64,000 nucleotides of DNA from Hermatobates lingyangjiaoensis. Its lineage: Eukaryota > Arthropoda > Insecta > Hemiptera > Hermatobatidae. The stretch is from NCBI GenBank assembly GCA_026182355.1, contig JAPFBL010000049.1, positions 3,552,501 to 3,616,500 of the forward strand. The letters run 5' to 3'. The notes beneath the pieces are model-generated. The model searched no databases, was not told the origin of the DNA, and saw nothing but the letters and a program-made list of their open reading frames with translations. Positions 14,400 to 28,699 of the stretch are shown piece by piece (within the stretch, counting starts at the first letter, position 1; each line of letters begins with the position of its first letter). A program made the translations under genes and the position numbers.

Positions 14400-16200
14400 A
14401 TCTGGAGTTCAGACGTTATTGTGAACCTCATGAATCTGTGTCACTCTTGATCGAGGATTGGGCAGCTAAATAATATGTGGTTCCCGTCTGAGGTGCTAAA
14501 TTGTCCCATCAGTCGTTATCAATAATACGGAATCTATTTAGGTAGGCTTTGGTTTGACCAAGGCGGGAAGTGTTTGTGTTATTTTATGGGTTGTTTCTAT
14601 ATTGCACGTTTTGCGTGATTGGACAGTTGGAAAACATGTTTTAGTAAATTGACCTTTGGTCGAGGATGACCATTCTTGTTTCCACTGCTGCATTGATATT
14701 TCATATCACATGCATAACTTGGGTGATATGCCCTCTGGAAATATTCTTGTAGGAATTTGGAAGATCAGACTGACAAGGCCTTTTAGCCAACAAGTATCAT
14801 TACTGGGTATTCCTCTCATTACCCTGTATTCCCACCTGGGCTCCAATCTATGAAAACAAATTTCTACAGTGATGTTGGTTATATAGCTTTACAAAAATCT
14901 GCCGGATATTATCAATCAATGGTGTGTGATATTTTGTCTTCATCAGGCAATCTACAGCAACTTTACTGTCTGTTTTGAGGACTATAGTCCTAGACGAGGC
15001 ACATGATGTTTGATTGTATTTCTCTCAGGACCCATTATACAGCTTTATATATGGCCAGTTGTTCTGTCTGATTATTACTACATTTACCGTCCAGTCTACA
15101 AACACACATTTATTCCTGTAGGTAACGAACGCACAGCCTACCCGATTTTCCAAACGACCACCATCCTGCTTTTATTTATTTTTATAAATAAAAGCAGGAT
15201 GAATACATCTGGATGGCGGAGTAGGTATCTGAATATTCTCGTTAAATTCTGGTTCTAGATCTTTGCAGATTAAGTATTGTCTAGATCAGCGCTTCTTAAA
15301 CTTTTTTACTTCAGGGCGCACCTATGAAACCAACCAAAACTTTGGGTCGCACCTATGAAACCAAACCAAAACTTTGGGGCGCACCTATGAAACCAAACCA
15401 AAACTTTGGAGCGCACCTATGAAACCAAACCAAAACGTTGGGGCGCATCACTGATTTTAATATAGAAAATTTAGTCCTGTGATTTGATAACAGGAAAATG
15501 ATTGGAAATTAAAATGTATAGTTTTTTTTAAGAAAAAGAAAGAAAGAGAGAGAGACAGAGAGAGTGAGAGAGAGGGAGGGCTAGTAAAAATGATTTAAAT
15601 CCCCGAGTAAAGGCACAGATGAAGTATTATCCATTCATGCTAAAAGATTAAAGAAATTTACCTTCCAGTTCAAAATATGAAGTAGCCGAGACTTGACTCA
15701 GACTTGAAAACCCCATACTTGGTGTTTTCTCAAATAAATTAAAATGGTGCAAAAACTAAAATATAAATCTGTTATATAAACTTAATCTTCCATTATCTTG
15801 GGGCGCACCTGGCTACCTTCCAGGACGCACCAGTGCGCCCGGGCGCACCGTTTGAGAAGCACTGGTCTAGATAGTTACAGCTTTAAGAGAAATAGGTGTC
15901 TTTTTGTCCAAAATGCAAGCAGCTTGGTACGATATGGTTTTAATACCCCTTATTATTCTTAATAAAAAAAACCTCCGTGCTCTAATATACTTCACTTTAT
16001 TGTACTTAATCATTAATGCGTTCTTTCATACAGGAATACCGTAAGCTAGTATAGGAATTAAAGCACCATCATATATATTTTGGTCTTCGGGACCAAGGCC
16101 CCAATAATAGACAAGCAGTTAACCAGTTTAAATGCTTTCTGGGTCATATAATTGATGTGCTTGTTCCAATTGAGTTTAAACCAAATACTCTTCCGAGGTA
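14400..16200 (-). pseudogene. LINE (RT thumb, RNase H, C-terminus), split by a hAT MITE
   Basis: Read on the minus strand from 16200 down, the first part codes for LNWNKHINYMTQKAF and LVNCLSIIGAL, the thumb region following KYLGVxLD in non-LTR RTs. It continues as YDGALIPILAYGIPV, equivalent to the LY...xxYGxxxW block. After the hAT insertion at 15287-15864, the RNase H domain follows near 14900-15000 (LKTDSKVAVDCLM, with the catalytic Asp block, and TPLIDNIRQIF). VGIQGNER follows near 14820. Further blocks at 14480-14600 (RLGQTKAYLNRFRI) match the C-terminal part of such elements. Several stops and frameshifts are present. Confidence 0.8.
15287..15864. mobile_element. hAT-type MITE (578 bp) with perfect 8-bp TSD
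   Basis: The left end CAGCGCTTCTTAAAC and the right end GTTTGAGAAGCACTG are imperfect inverted repeats of the hAT type. They are flanked by identical 8-bp duplications GTCTAGAT at 15279-15286 and 15865-15872. Near the left end, four tandem units of about 32-34 bp (gcgcacctatgaaaccaaac) lie at about 15316-15450. An AG-rich tract is at 15537-15580. No transposase is present. The element sits inside a LINE, between its thumb and RNase H parts, so it inserted later than the LINE. Confidence 0.9.
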
Positions 16201-16674
16201 TTTCTTCAGATTCAATTGAAGATAAAATATAATATATAAGGAAAACGATGAAGAAAGAAGGAAAACACTTGAAATGCAATACATTAAAAATGATCTAACT
16301 TCAATTAATCATAGAAGTGATATTACTAATATAGGAAATGTTTATTGTTTAGTATTGTGCTGAATTTAGTGAAATTTGATTTCCTTATTTCCTGTTGTGT
16401 CCTTTGAGTGAACAGTGTTGAAGATACTTGTATGTTGCCTGATTAGTCTAGTATAAGATTTTGACCAATCATGATCGTTAGCTCGTTTATATAATGTAAA
16501 TTCTTTTTCTAATTAAAAAAATTTTACTTCTGTAAGTTATTTTATTTATCTCTGAAATAATTCTACTTGTAACCTGTAAATTTTGCATAACCTGCAATAA
16601 TCCATTTCTATATAGTTTATTTGTTGATATTTATATATGATTTATTATGAAATCATGCTAATCTTTATTTGTAG

Positions 16675-16800
16675 ACCTATGAAAAAGGTTTTAAAATGAA
16701 TTGAGAGTTTGATTTTGTACCCTAGAAAATAGACCATCTCCCGATTGCATAACACACCTATTCTATCAAACGGTTGATATATTATTGAATTTGTGATATA
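16675..16800 (+). repeat. PLE terminal-repeat fragment
   Basis: It starts ctatgaaaaaggttttaaa and continues through gagagtttgat to cacacctattctatcaaacgg. This matches, with gaps, the arms of the palindrome at 51700-52108. The ribozyme-like GAAAC segment has been deleted here. Confidence 0.65.
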
Positions 16801-16814
16801 ATATATAAATTGTA

Positions 16815-16895
16815 ATAGGTTGTCTCTATATTACATTTTTTGCGTGACTGGATAGTTTTGAAGAATGCTTTAGGAATTTGGTCGAGGATGACCAT
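16815..16895 (-). pseudogene. Short LINE 3'-region fragment
   Basis: About 80 bp matching 14580-14670 of the LINE on the minus strand (shared tttggtcgaggatgacca and tttgcgtga blocks). It is a second small copy of the same family. Confidence 0.6.
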
Positions 16896-18890
16896 TACAT
16901 AATATATGCAATGTTATTGAAAATGATATAGAAGAGCCCTGAGTTCATCTATGATATTGTGAGAGAATAGAGGTTGTAGCTAAGAGAAGAGTGGTTTCGA
17001 CGGTGCTGATGAACTGAAATAGAGGACTGATGTAGATGTGGCCACAAATAGAAGAGTGGGGTCATCACTGAGGCGTCAGTTACAGGACCTATTCACTAGT
17101 TCCATGTAACATACAGAAACTCTTTATAGGTTAGGGTAGCGTTACCAAACTGTGCTTCCGGACGTTGTAATATCAAGACAGTTGTTATGATTTTTATAAA
17201 CATTACTGATGCTCAGCATGTGATATCTATGTCGGAGTCAAGTCTTCGATATTTAACATTTTAAGCAATTAGATATATTGCTTTATATTTCCTTAGAGAA
17301 AGAAATTGTGTTCTTTATAAAAATCTATTCTTTTTTTTTTCTTTACTATAAGCAAAGAATAGTGATGGTGAAAAAATTTGATCTCGAAATTTTTTTAGAA
17401 CTGTATACAGAACATAGTATCAATCCATTTCATTTGGAAAACGCAGTATTCCGTTCATGATCATTGTTAAAGTTGTACCTTTCTAGTAGACCTTAAATCT
17501 CACCAACAACAAAAAAATATTGTTTCAAGGTTTCCCTATATGACCCTATAACCTATATGAACAATTTCGGCTCATGGCCCTAATTCGACGTTGTAATGTT
17601 CAGTGCTAATGTCAATCGTACTGCCTGTTGACCATCATCTGACCTCACGCGTCTAAGGTATGAGATGAGTAATACATTTACTTGAGTACTGAGCAGTTCA
17701 TAATAAGAATCAGATTATTGGTAAACAATTTATTTTTTTAAAGAAAACGCTAATAAGACTTTCTTTAAGATTAAATAATTCACATAAATATTCATTATGA
17801 TTAAATAGTCATGCTAAATTGGTGCCATTTTCCCAATTAAGTTAGTTCTGCAAGTCCTTTAGTGCTTTTATATCAGTTTTATTAATTCATTGTTTTATTG
17901 CGTTAAATAGCTACTTTATTAAAAAAACGACATCAAAAAGTAAGTAAATGTTTTTTTAACATAATTTAGAATAATAATCATTCAAAATATTTAGAGAAAG
18001 AATTAATGAATGCTATTAAAGATTGTTCTGATTTAAATTTAGATTTCCTTCATATATATCTAACACATTTTTATTCAATTTAGTAAAAGTCAAATATATT
18101 TACATTCCATTAAATTATAATACATATTACAGTATTAGATTAAATATTAAATTACTTACATTAAATATTAGGTGGGGATAAGATTTAAAACTATTTTCAG
18201 AGAAATGCTATGAAGAATTAATCACAAAATATTTTAAATAAGAATTAAAACAATTGTAATTACTCGTTAGACTAATTTAATGTACGAGTATTGATAACAA
18301 AGAGGTTTTTTTTGTACAAAATTTGTTTATTCTGCATGCTTTACAACAGTAGTATATACATTTACTTTACATTTATTATATAACAAATATAATAAAACTT
18401 GGCCGTATGAAATAAAACAAGCAAACTAATCTAATATAAAAAAGAAAAACGTCTGTTTGTTTCATTATTAAATTCTTAAACTTAAAAAAATATATATCCC
18501 CATAACCATATATATTCTTAAATTACATGAACCAGGTTATTTAAAAATATACGTTTCATTTATGCATAATATGTGAGTAATACATAATGACGCCATACAA
18601 CACAAAATTTGGTATTTTTACACTATTTTCGATCATTTTAAAAAGTTTTGATATCAGTGAGGAAGCTTATAAATTAAAAAAATTGTTATTATATATTACA
18701 TTTTAAATCCTCTTTATACAACTTTTTAGATTATGTCTACAAATTACCTATAACAATTATAGACGGTAAAATTTATGAAAAAGAAAGTGGATTAATACAA
18801 TTATATTCTCACGAGCTACGCAATCATTTATTGTGTGATATTTACTCATGATTAGAATAAGGGAAAGAAAAAGTCTCAACACAAAAAATG
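16896..18890. other. AT-rich DNA with a repeat A tip
   Basis: Around 17335-17395, ctttactataagcaaag followed by gatctcgaaat is the tip of a repeat A copy that goes no further. No gene was recognised in the rest. Confidence 0.45.
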
Positions 18891-18934
18891 TGAACTAACG
18901 CGATTTGAACACTTAGTGTTCATCCTCAGGTTCA
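18891..18934 (-). ncRNA. Degenerate hammerhead-like motif
   Basis: On the minus strand: TGAAC, CTGAGGA (18923-18929), a stem II gaacac/gtgttc with a 3-nt loop, AAAT in place of GAAA, a CGCG stem III region, then GTTCA pairing with TGAAC to give a 5-bp stem I. The essential G12 position appears changed to A, so it is probably inactive. It belongs to the family seen at 24649-24702. Confidence 0.45.
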
Positions 18935-19399
18935 TCTGCCTTAGTGAGGTGGTGTTGAGGGTTTAAGGAGTCATAGGACACTCCTATAAGTTGAGTGTTC
19001 AAGGATGACTTCTATTTTTCAAACAAGTCACGTTTGATAAAATCTTTTGTGTGGAAAATTAAATGTTTTTTTTCCCTTATTCTAATTATAATATTATTCA
19101 TATCGTTTAAAAAATAGATAACTTTATAAAAAAAAATTTGGAGTGGCCTACACTCAACTTTACTAGAAGTAAACTTAACTTCTTGGGTATATAATATATA
19201 ATGTCTCATTTAAGCATAATATAATCGTCTAAATGGGAGATGTTTATTAGTCTTTCATTCCTGAGGTAGTACAGTGATTGATCCACTTATAAATAGATAA
19301 GCCTTTTTTGTATGTCACAGAAATAATGAATATACAATCATTAATATAACGACAAGAGTAATAACATTATGAAAAGCCAAAGTGAAAATTTGCCTATGC
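18935..19399. other. Repeat-edge sequence, no gene
   Basis: The block near 19140-19165 (gagtggcctacactcaac) is shared with 165-195. A related string (cactcctataagttgagtg) occurs at 18977-18996. No coding region was recognised. Confidence 0.4.
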
Positions 19400-21215
19400 G
19401 AAATAATTTCCTACAAGAGAGCATGGCTTTTGCTCCAATAGGACTTGGATCCTCTTACGTAGATTATCTGACCTCCTTCTATATTTAATACTTAAGACAA
19501 ATTTTCCCATTTAGAACTTGAAAATATTTTAAGTATTTTAAAAACATTACAAAGTTTTTGTCTGAAATGTCAAAAACATGTAAGAAATAATGTCGTTTTC
19601 AGATAATTTTTATTTTAAAATGTAGAATAATTTCATTTATTATTTTTAAACGAATTTTTTTTTAATTCTGAATAATGTTCTACATTTTTGATCTTTTATC
19701 AAATTATTATACGGGGAATTTCATGGCATGCTAGAGTTTTTTAAAAACTCACTTTTCTTTCCCTTTGTCAAAAATCATAAAAAACCAATTTACTCTGAGG
19801 GAATGTTATTTTTTCCCACATGCTCTACTCTGTTATAAGTTTGCTGTAAATGTATATTGAGAAAAAATATATTGGTAATTAGCCATCTTTGCATTCTTAA
19901 ATTAAGTTCAAAGCCGACTTTTCTGTATAATTTTAAATTTAAAAGCTGGAAGCTTGAAATTTTTAAAAATAATGGTATGAACTATTAGACTAGAACAGTG
20001 AAAAAACTGTAAATTAGACAAAAACATAGAAACCCTTCTATAGGACGTAAAAGTTCATTCCAAAAACTTCAATATTACCCAATAATAATGTTATTCATAA
20101 ACTTAAAAAAATCAGCATCTGATATTAAGCTATGTAGAATTGTGCAACATATAGATTGATTAGAACAATTTGTTAGACAAACCCATCATACTATAAAAAG
20201 GATCAGAGATTATATGTTTCATATGCTCTATTGTTGTTGACTTTTTACATATACAAATTTTATTCTTCTTACATCAGATATAAGTCGTTAAATCATTTAA
20301 AAATTTTCATTATACCTCTAAACATTATATTATTTTTTGGTGAATCACTGAAAAAATTCTAAGTCAATATAAACAATGTAAAAAATATAAAAAATTCGAC
20401 AAGTATAGTAGGTGATCCCTTAGTTTAGGATAAACAAACAATTTTTATAGCTTTATTGCTCTTTGCCGTAATTGAAATTTCATGAATTTTTTTTATAAAT
20501 TGCTAATTTTGTGTTCCATTTTTAGAAAATTTTCATGATTTTTCATGAGCCGTTTAGCGTCAAAAAAACATTTTCTGAAAACAGAAATCGTAGTTTAACG
20601 CCCCTTGGATGAATGTAATTTGAAAAAGAATATCTCAACTCATTCTCCACATAATGTTCTATTTTTAGGCATAGTTTCATTTTGATCCATCAAGATCAAA
20701 TTTACATCAAGATGTAAATGAGTCTTGTATCGCTCTCACAAGGTTTGAGATTGAATTATAAGTCAAAATTTTTACATTTTATTGAATAAAAAATATTTCC
20801 CTTTGTTTTAAAATTCTGAATATATTTTTTGTTTATTCCATTTGTGATCACAAAGATAATACCGAAATTTCAAAACTCTAGAGTTAGCAGTTTAGGAGAA
20901 AAAATGTTTTTTAAAAACAGGTTTTTGGCAAAAAAAAAAGTGACTTTCCCGTTATGCATAATTCTTCCCAAACAATAGGAATCATCTACACTATGGGACC
21001 TATTTTTGTGTAAAATATCAACTTGATCCATCAAAGATTCTGGACTGTAACGTGGTAACAAGCAATGGTAACACACTCACCCACCCACACACACACACAC
21101 ACAGACAACATCGAAAAAACTTCATAAAACGACTTTTGGGACCTCAAAACATATACTTCCGTCAAAATCTGGAGATCGAATTTTTTCACGATCACTATAC
21201 TTTACTTATGGTAAA
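19400..21215 (-). repeat. Repeat A, long copy (minus)
   Basis: About 1.8 kb, related over most of its length to 25790-27535 (same orientation) and, inverted, to 21660-22870 and 35370-36540. The family end carries a string close to gatctcgagattttgacgg and gtccc(c)aaaagtcg, then (TG)n, then a block with caattatgcat. No long reading frame or RT/transposase motif is visible, so the family's class is unknown. It contains the short CA tract at 21082-21104. Confidence 0.75.
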
Positions 21216-21659
21216 TTAAAAATATACACACATGAAATATTAAAAATTTTATGTCAACACTTTTTTATCGAATTTTTTTTCCTAACATCATCTAAGCCCT
21301 TGGAAATCTTAGAAAACTATATAATCGTCAAAATGGTGTTTTATTTCTTTATCTTAACCTGTCTGTGATGAAGGTATTTTTAGCTAGGACTTCTATATAG
21401 ACTTCTGTTCACTTTAAAATCTGATGTTGCTACATATAATCTGTACTGGATTTCTATTTATTGATATTGTGATCTGTTATTTAATTAATTATAATTTTGA
21501 AACTTATTTTCTAAATGCATGTATATAATCATCCATTCGTTGATAATTTTTTACCATTTTGTTTAGATAATCATCTTAGCTATCTATTTTAATTAATTTT
21601 ATTCAATTTGATTTGATTCAAAATTATTGCACATACCTTAAAATACAGAATGATGAAAC

Positions 21660-22870
21660 AGGTACACCAGTATTATTTTTATTTTACTATGAGTAAAGCA
21701 TAGTGACGGTGAAAAAATTCGATCTCGAGATTTTGACGGATTTACAAGTTTAAGGTCCCCAAAGTAGTTTTATGATTTTTTTTTTGATAATGTCTGTGTG
21801 TGTGGGTGGGTGGGTGTGTATCCAAAAGATTGTGTACACGCTACAGTCTACAATCTTTTGTCGATCAAATTGATATTTTAAACAAAAATGGGTCTCATAG
21901 TGTAGATGAACCCTATTGTTTGGGAGCAATTATGCATGATGAGGAAGTCACTTGTTTTGCCAAAATTTGTTTTTAGAAAACTTTTTTTTCTTCTAAACTA
22001 CTTACTCTAGAGGATTGAAAGTTTAGCATTGAAAGCTACAAAAGAAATAACCGAAAAATCCTCAGATTTTAAAAGGAATTGAACATATTTTTTTCCATTA
22101 AAAAGTAAAAATTTTAACTTATGATCGGATTTGAAAGCTTCTGAGTTGGATACAGGTTACATTATTTGACAGATTAAAATAAAATTACATGCAACAAATA
22201 GAACATCATGTACCAGATGAGTTGAAGTATTTTGTTACATTATTACATTAACCAAAAGGCGTTATGGTACATTTAAGTTATCAGAAAATTTTTTTTTTAT
22301 GCTAAACGGCTCATTATAGAACAATGAAGTTTTGTCAGAAATTTAATTAAAAATTAGCAGCTTATAAAAATAATTTCGTCAAATTTAATTATCATAAAAA
22401 GCAATAAAGCTATAAAAATGGAATATTTATCCTGGACTAATGAATCGCCTCTATGCTTGTCGGATTGGTTCTCATTTATTTACATTGCTTTCATTGACCT
22501 AGAAATTTTTTGAATGAATTAACTGAAATAAAATTTATGTTTAAATGTTTAATATAAAATTTGAAATGATTTAATGACTTAATATGAGATGTAAGAAGGA
22601 TAAAATTTTTATAAGTAAAAAATCAACGCCAGTCAAACATATAATTTCCAATGCTTTCCATTGTACGATGGATTTATTTTACAAAATACTTTAATCAATC
22701 TATACGTTGTTCTCTTGAACAAAACTTAATATAAGATGTAGATTTTCTTGTGTTTCGAATGATATTATCTTTGGGTACTATGAAGTATGAGGAATAGACT
22801 GCTTTGTTATATATTACAAAACTGATACTAATTTTAAGCTAATACTTTGGGGATTCGATGCTACTGAAAT
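21660..22870 (+). repeat. Repeat A, copy in plus orientation
   Basis: It begins with ctatgagtaaagcatagtg and gatctcgagattttgacgg, continues through the TG/GGTG tract (21795-21820) and atgggtctcatagtgtagatg, and ends near tgaggaatagact (about 22790-22800). It is head-to-head with the minus copy ending at 21215, so the two form a long inverted repeat separated by about 450 bp. Confidence 0.75.
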
Positions 22871-23074
22871 TTCTTCTTAAATGTTTGTGAAATTGTCCAG
22901 ACAAAATAGAAATATTTTGAGGTGTTAAGGAGAAACTTTGCCTTAATCTTCAAAATAGAAGGAGGTAAGATAAATGTTAGTAAATCCAACAGATTCACTG
23001 GCCATGCATTGTTACAGATGGCCATGCATGAGATTCACTGGCTATGGGAAGAAAAGTCAAATTGTCGTCTAAGA

Positions 23075-23359
23075 CAGGGCTTCTTAAACTGTGGGTCGCG
23101 ACCCCCAGGGGGGGTCGCGAGACTACTGAAAGGGGGTCGCAAAGATCTGATGCTTTGATACTGATACTGATACTGATATAATTATATATATGTGAAATGA
23201 ATGGGTACGTATTCTTTAATCCTTATTTTATTACATTGTAAAATAGTGCGATATTACATCTACATCTACGGTTATATAATATTCATTATATGGAGGAGGG
23301 TCGTTTAAAATTTCCTAAGCTTGAAGGGGTCGCAATATAAAAAAGTTTAAGAAGCTCTG
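23075..23359. mobile_element. hAT-type MITE (285 bp) with perfect TSD
   Basis: Ends CAGGGCTTCTTAAAC and GTTTAAGAAGCTCTG, flanked by 8-bp duplications GTCTAAGA at 23067-23074 and 23360-23367. Both subterminal regions carry GGGTCG/CGACCC strings. The internal region has repeated tgatac units and an AT-rich core. The copy at 42734-43024 is the same family, in opposite orientation. Confidence 0.95.
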
Positions 23360-23599
23360 GTCTAAGAGATTATTTTGCAACATTTTTTTTTGGCTTTACA
23401 AAAATGTTATTGCTTGTGTGGCAATACTAATAATATTATAGGCATCATTTGTGTATATACGCATAGCCTCTATATGTAATTACGAAGGCCATGGGTATAA
23501 AATAAGGCTGTATATTGATATCTGGCTCAAAGTCAATGTGTCTGGTGTTCATATGTATGGTATACTATATAATAAAGATCTCCCTTATAGACATTATAT

Positions 23600-24460
23600 T
23601 ATGTCTAAATGGGCATTATATAGCAAAGAAGTTTGTATTATACTTACTTATAGTAAAGTTGATATAGGCCTCTACAGATTTTCTTAAAAATATTTTGATA
23701 GCCGGAAATAATAAATATAATTTTTTAATACAATAGTAAAGTGTGATGCTTATTATTATATAAGAAAAAAATTGATCTCGAGATATTGACGGATTTACAT
23801 GTTTTGAGGTCCCCAAAGTCCTTTTTTTATGTTTATTTGATATCTGTGTATATCCAAAAGTATGTTAGGATGGCACAAACGACACCATTTGATAGATCAA
23901 ATTCACATTCTACAGAAAAATGGGCTTAGTGTAAATGTGCTCTGTTGTTCTTAGATAATATTGAATCATGAGAAAGTCACTTCTTTGTCCAAAATATGAT
24001 TTTACGCAGGTTTTTTCCTAAAATACTAACGGTAGTGTGTTAAAACTTTTAGATTATGATGAAGCTAACCGTAGTATTAACTAAAAAAGAACTCCAAAAT
24101 TTTGAATAACTGGATGGATCAAATTTGCAGGTAAATGTAACAATTTTGACTTTCAATTGATTCTGAAGGGCACGATACAACTCACCCCGTTTGATGGTCA
24201 TCAAACAAAAAGGAGCACGTTTTGGGTGGCTGATCTGAATATGTTTGTGACGAAATTACATGGATGGAAATTGGCGTTATGAAATACCTACGTTATGATT
24301 TAAGGAAATGATTTTTTTAACATTACAATATAACGCTATATTAACTATAGAGCAATGAAATTTTGCAAAAATTTCTATACAATCTGAAAATTAAACTGGA
24401 AATAATGAGTAACCTGCTGTTCGTGCGGAATTTTACTACATTGACTTAGACTTTTTTTAA
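23600..24460 (+). repeat. Diverged repeat A copy and adjoining repeat edge
   Basis: The tip at 23762-23830 (ttgatctcgagatattgacgg, then tgaggtccccaaagtc) and the block ttcacattctacagaaaaatg identify repeat A. Divergence increases downstream to about 24460. Positions 23640-23680 contain the actatag/taaag-type repeat edge. Confidence 0.6.
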
Positions 24461-24648
24461 GAAAATGGAGTCAAACATAATTCTTGATTCCAGGTTAAAA
24501 AAGTAATTTGAAGATATTTTGAAAATTTATATGATTTTAAAGGGAGTAAAAATTCTTAAAACGAGAGAAACAAAAACACATATAAAAAAACAAATATTTA
24601 TGATTGTAGGGTAAAAATCTAATGAAATGGTCTCCACATATAAAAATT

Positions 24649-24702
24649 TTAATGATATAAACAACGCGTTTCGAACACGTAGTGTTCTTCCTCAGGCATT
24701 AA
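24649..24702 (-). ncRNA. Hammerhead ribozyme-like motif, complete core
   Basis: On the minus strand: CTGAGGA (24689-24695), stem II gaacac/gtgttc (6 bp) with a 3-nt loop, GAA at 24670-24672 (complement of ttc), stem III AC..GT, T, then the cleavage site. Distal stem I is formed by TTAATG with CATTAA, with an internal loop between it and the core as in natural type I hammerheads. It stands alone, without the palindrome or (TA)n seen in other families. Confidence 0.65.
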
Positions 24703-25169
24703 CTAAAAAATACAATGACACCAGAGAGTTAACTATAGTACAAAGTAAATAAGTACAAAAATATTTATGATACTCGCAATAGTGAAGGATGGTTAATCAG
24801 CAAAATTTTTGCAATCAATTTACATGGTGCACTCTTTAACACACATAATTGTCAGAGATAAAGTTCTTTTTTTGTTTAACTCCAGTTAATTAATATTGAA
24901 GGATGAGAAGGGTGATTTTCATTCATTATGTTAATGCGGTTACTATTTTTATGTCATATTTCTTTTGAAGAAACATAAAATACCGTATTAAATATTGTCT
25001 TAATATGAATATTTTATGACCTTACGATATTAGAAGAATTATCACATTTAAAATTACTAATATCATACCTATAGTAATTTAAGAATTATAGAAAAATAAG
25101 AATTTCTATAAGGTATACATATCTATTACAAGGGCAAATGGACAGAATCATTTCCTGAAATTTCGTTAA
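24703..25169. other. AT-rich DNA, no gene recognised
   Basis: No coding signal or confident repeat match was found. Confidence 0.35.
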
Positions 25170-25400
25170 AAATTTGGGCTACTTTTTCGATATAGAAGGA
25201 GCTCATGATACACGCATTCATCAGCACTAGTGTATAGATGTAATAATCCAGGAGCTATAGAACAGATTACAATAATCTAAAGGGAGAATAATTAGTGTAT
25301 ACAGTTGATCTATTGCAACTTCAATTGTGACCATTGAAGGCTATCTTCAGAGAGTTGTTCTATTGCAACTAGTTGTTGATTACAAGTGATAATTAACATC
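25170..25400 (+). pseudogene. Short LINE RT fragment
   Basis: FDIEGAHDT (RT motif A relic) followed by CIDVIIQEL and VTIEGYLQR corresponds piece by piece to the RT remnant at 5860-6040 (FLDIKGAFDN, YIDVLAQEQL, VTTRG). It is the same LINE family, heavily decayed. Confidence 0.65.
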
Positions 25401-25419
25401 AGATATATTTCATCTGGCT

Positions 25420-25745
25420 ATAATTCATGGTGGCTGAGTTTACTTGTGACAAAGTTTTGTACTTTAAAGGTCTATAACTTTGCTTCTACGTTGACTTTCC
25501 AATCCATATAGGGCTTATATTTTAAGTTAGGTATACACAAATCTACTGTTAAAGTTTCAGCTTGCTGTGTATTATCGTGCCTGAGTTTACTTCTGACAAA
25601 ATTTTGCAGGCAAACCGACAATCCGATAAACAGAAATTTTTCTAAATGTGGATTCGGTGTCTCTAATGTATGAAACATAAACAAAATTTGAAATGAGTCA
25701 GCTCTAAGCAATGTACAGACAAAACTTTTCTTTCATTTATATAGA
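25420..25745 (-). repeat. Helitron internal-block fragment
   Basis: It matches 3720-4010 and, inverted, 37385-37680 (shared gtttcagcttgct, gatacacaaatctactgt-like and gattcggtgtctctaatgta strings). No helicase or terminus is attached here. Repeat A begins directly downstream. Confidence 0.65.
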
Positions 25746-25789
25746 TACAATTATTTTTGTATATCAGACCACTGATGCATATAATATCA

Positions 25790-27535
<1,746 letters not shown>

Positions 27536-27781
27536 ATAAAACAATAACCTACATAAACCTCCAGTTCTTTGAGGAACAATTATTACATCTATCTAATAAT
27601 TACATTAAAATTATTACGAAAAGTTCTCAAGTGCTCTGTTTTTTAAAAAGTGCGTCTGCTTCTACAGTTTCTAATTTAAAATGTAGTGATCAATTTAAAG
27701 TTATATTGTGATCAACAGATCTCCCAGTTCCTTATCGGTTCTTGCTTTAATTTTAATCCTATCTAAAAGTTTGTGATTTGG

Positions 27782-27836
<55 letters not shown>

Positions 27837-28403
27837 TTCTCTCTCTATTAACCAGTATAGCCAGCATATAGTAGCCTCTTTAATTCCAAATATCCTACAA
27901 ATAATTATTTAGCCTCCAAACATTAAAATGAATGACTTTTTTGTCCCTTTTGATCGGGTTTTAATTTCCTTAGAAAAGTATGCTATGGGGCTGAAGTTCA
28001 TTATTCCTTTTTGGCTATTTCCATACGGCTCCAAATCCTTCACTACTTGCATGTTGTGCTTGGAACGGAAAGTAAGTTATATAGTGATCATAGAAGTCAA
28101 TGGCTTTAAATGTCAGGTTCGTTAATTATCCACGTTCATAATGTCACAAGAAACTTTCGTGCTACTGCATCAATCAATCAAAACTCAACGGAAATATCGA
28201 TCAAATAGGGACGAAAACGTTTTCTATAGCTTTTGTATTTTGGAAGAAGATTTGTATTTGTATAAGGAAGAGAGCCAGTGTTATGAAACTAGTGGTGTTT
28301 TTGGGTGATCACTGAGGCAGAAAGTGCCGCATACTTAAAATTCAAGATCTTCGATAGCGCATCACACTCAGGCCTCCTCTCGCCTCCTTGACACACACAC
28401 ACA

Positions 28404-28435
<32 letters not shown>

Positions 28436-28699
28436 AGCACACGCTCACTCACGCACGCACACTGGTTCAAAATGCAGTGGAAACCAATTAATCAAAGACA
28501 GTAGTGCTTCTGATTTCAAACAGAATTGTTTTAACTGCATAGTATAGAACAGCAATGCAACTGGAGATAAGGAACAAAGCACCAACGATACTGCTTTGTG
28601 CAGGCAGTGCCCAATTTCTCATAAAGCTGCTGTATAGGTAGAAGGAAAAAAATAGATTATGAAAACTAAACAAAACCATTGACAATGAATGTACTGTAT
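27536..28699. other. Simple-sequence tracts, no gene
   Basis: A (TC)n tract lies at about 27787-27846 and a mixed AC/TC tract at about 28389-28433. No coding homology was recognised. Confidence 0.5.
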
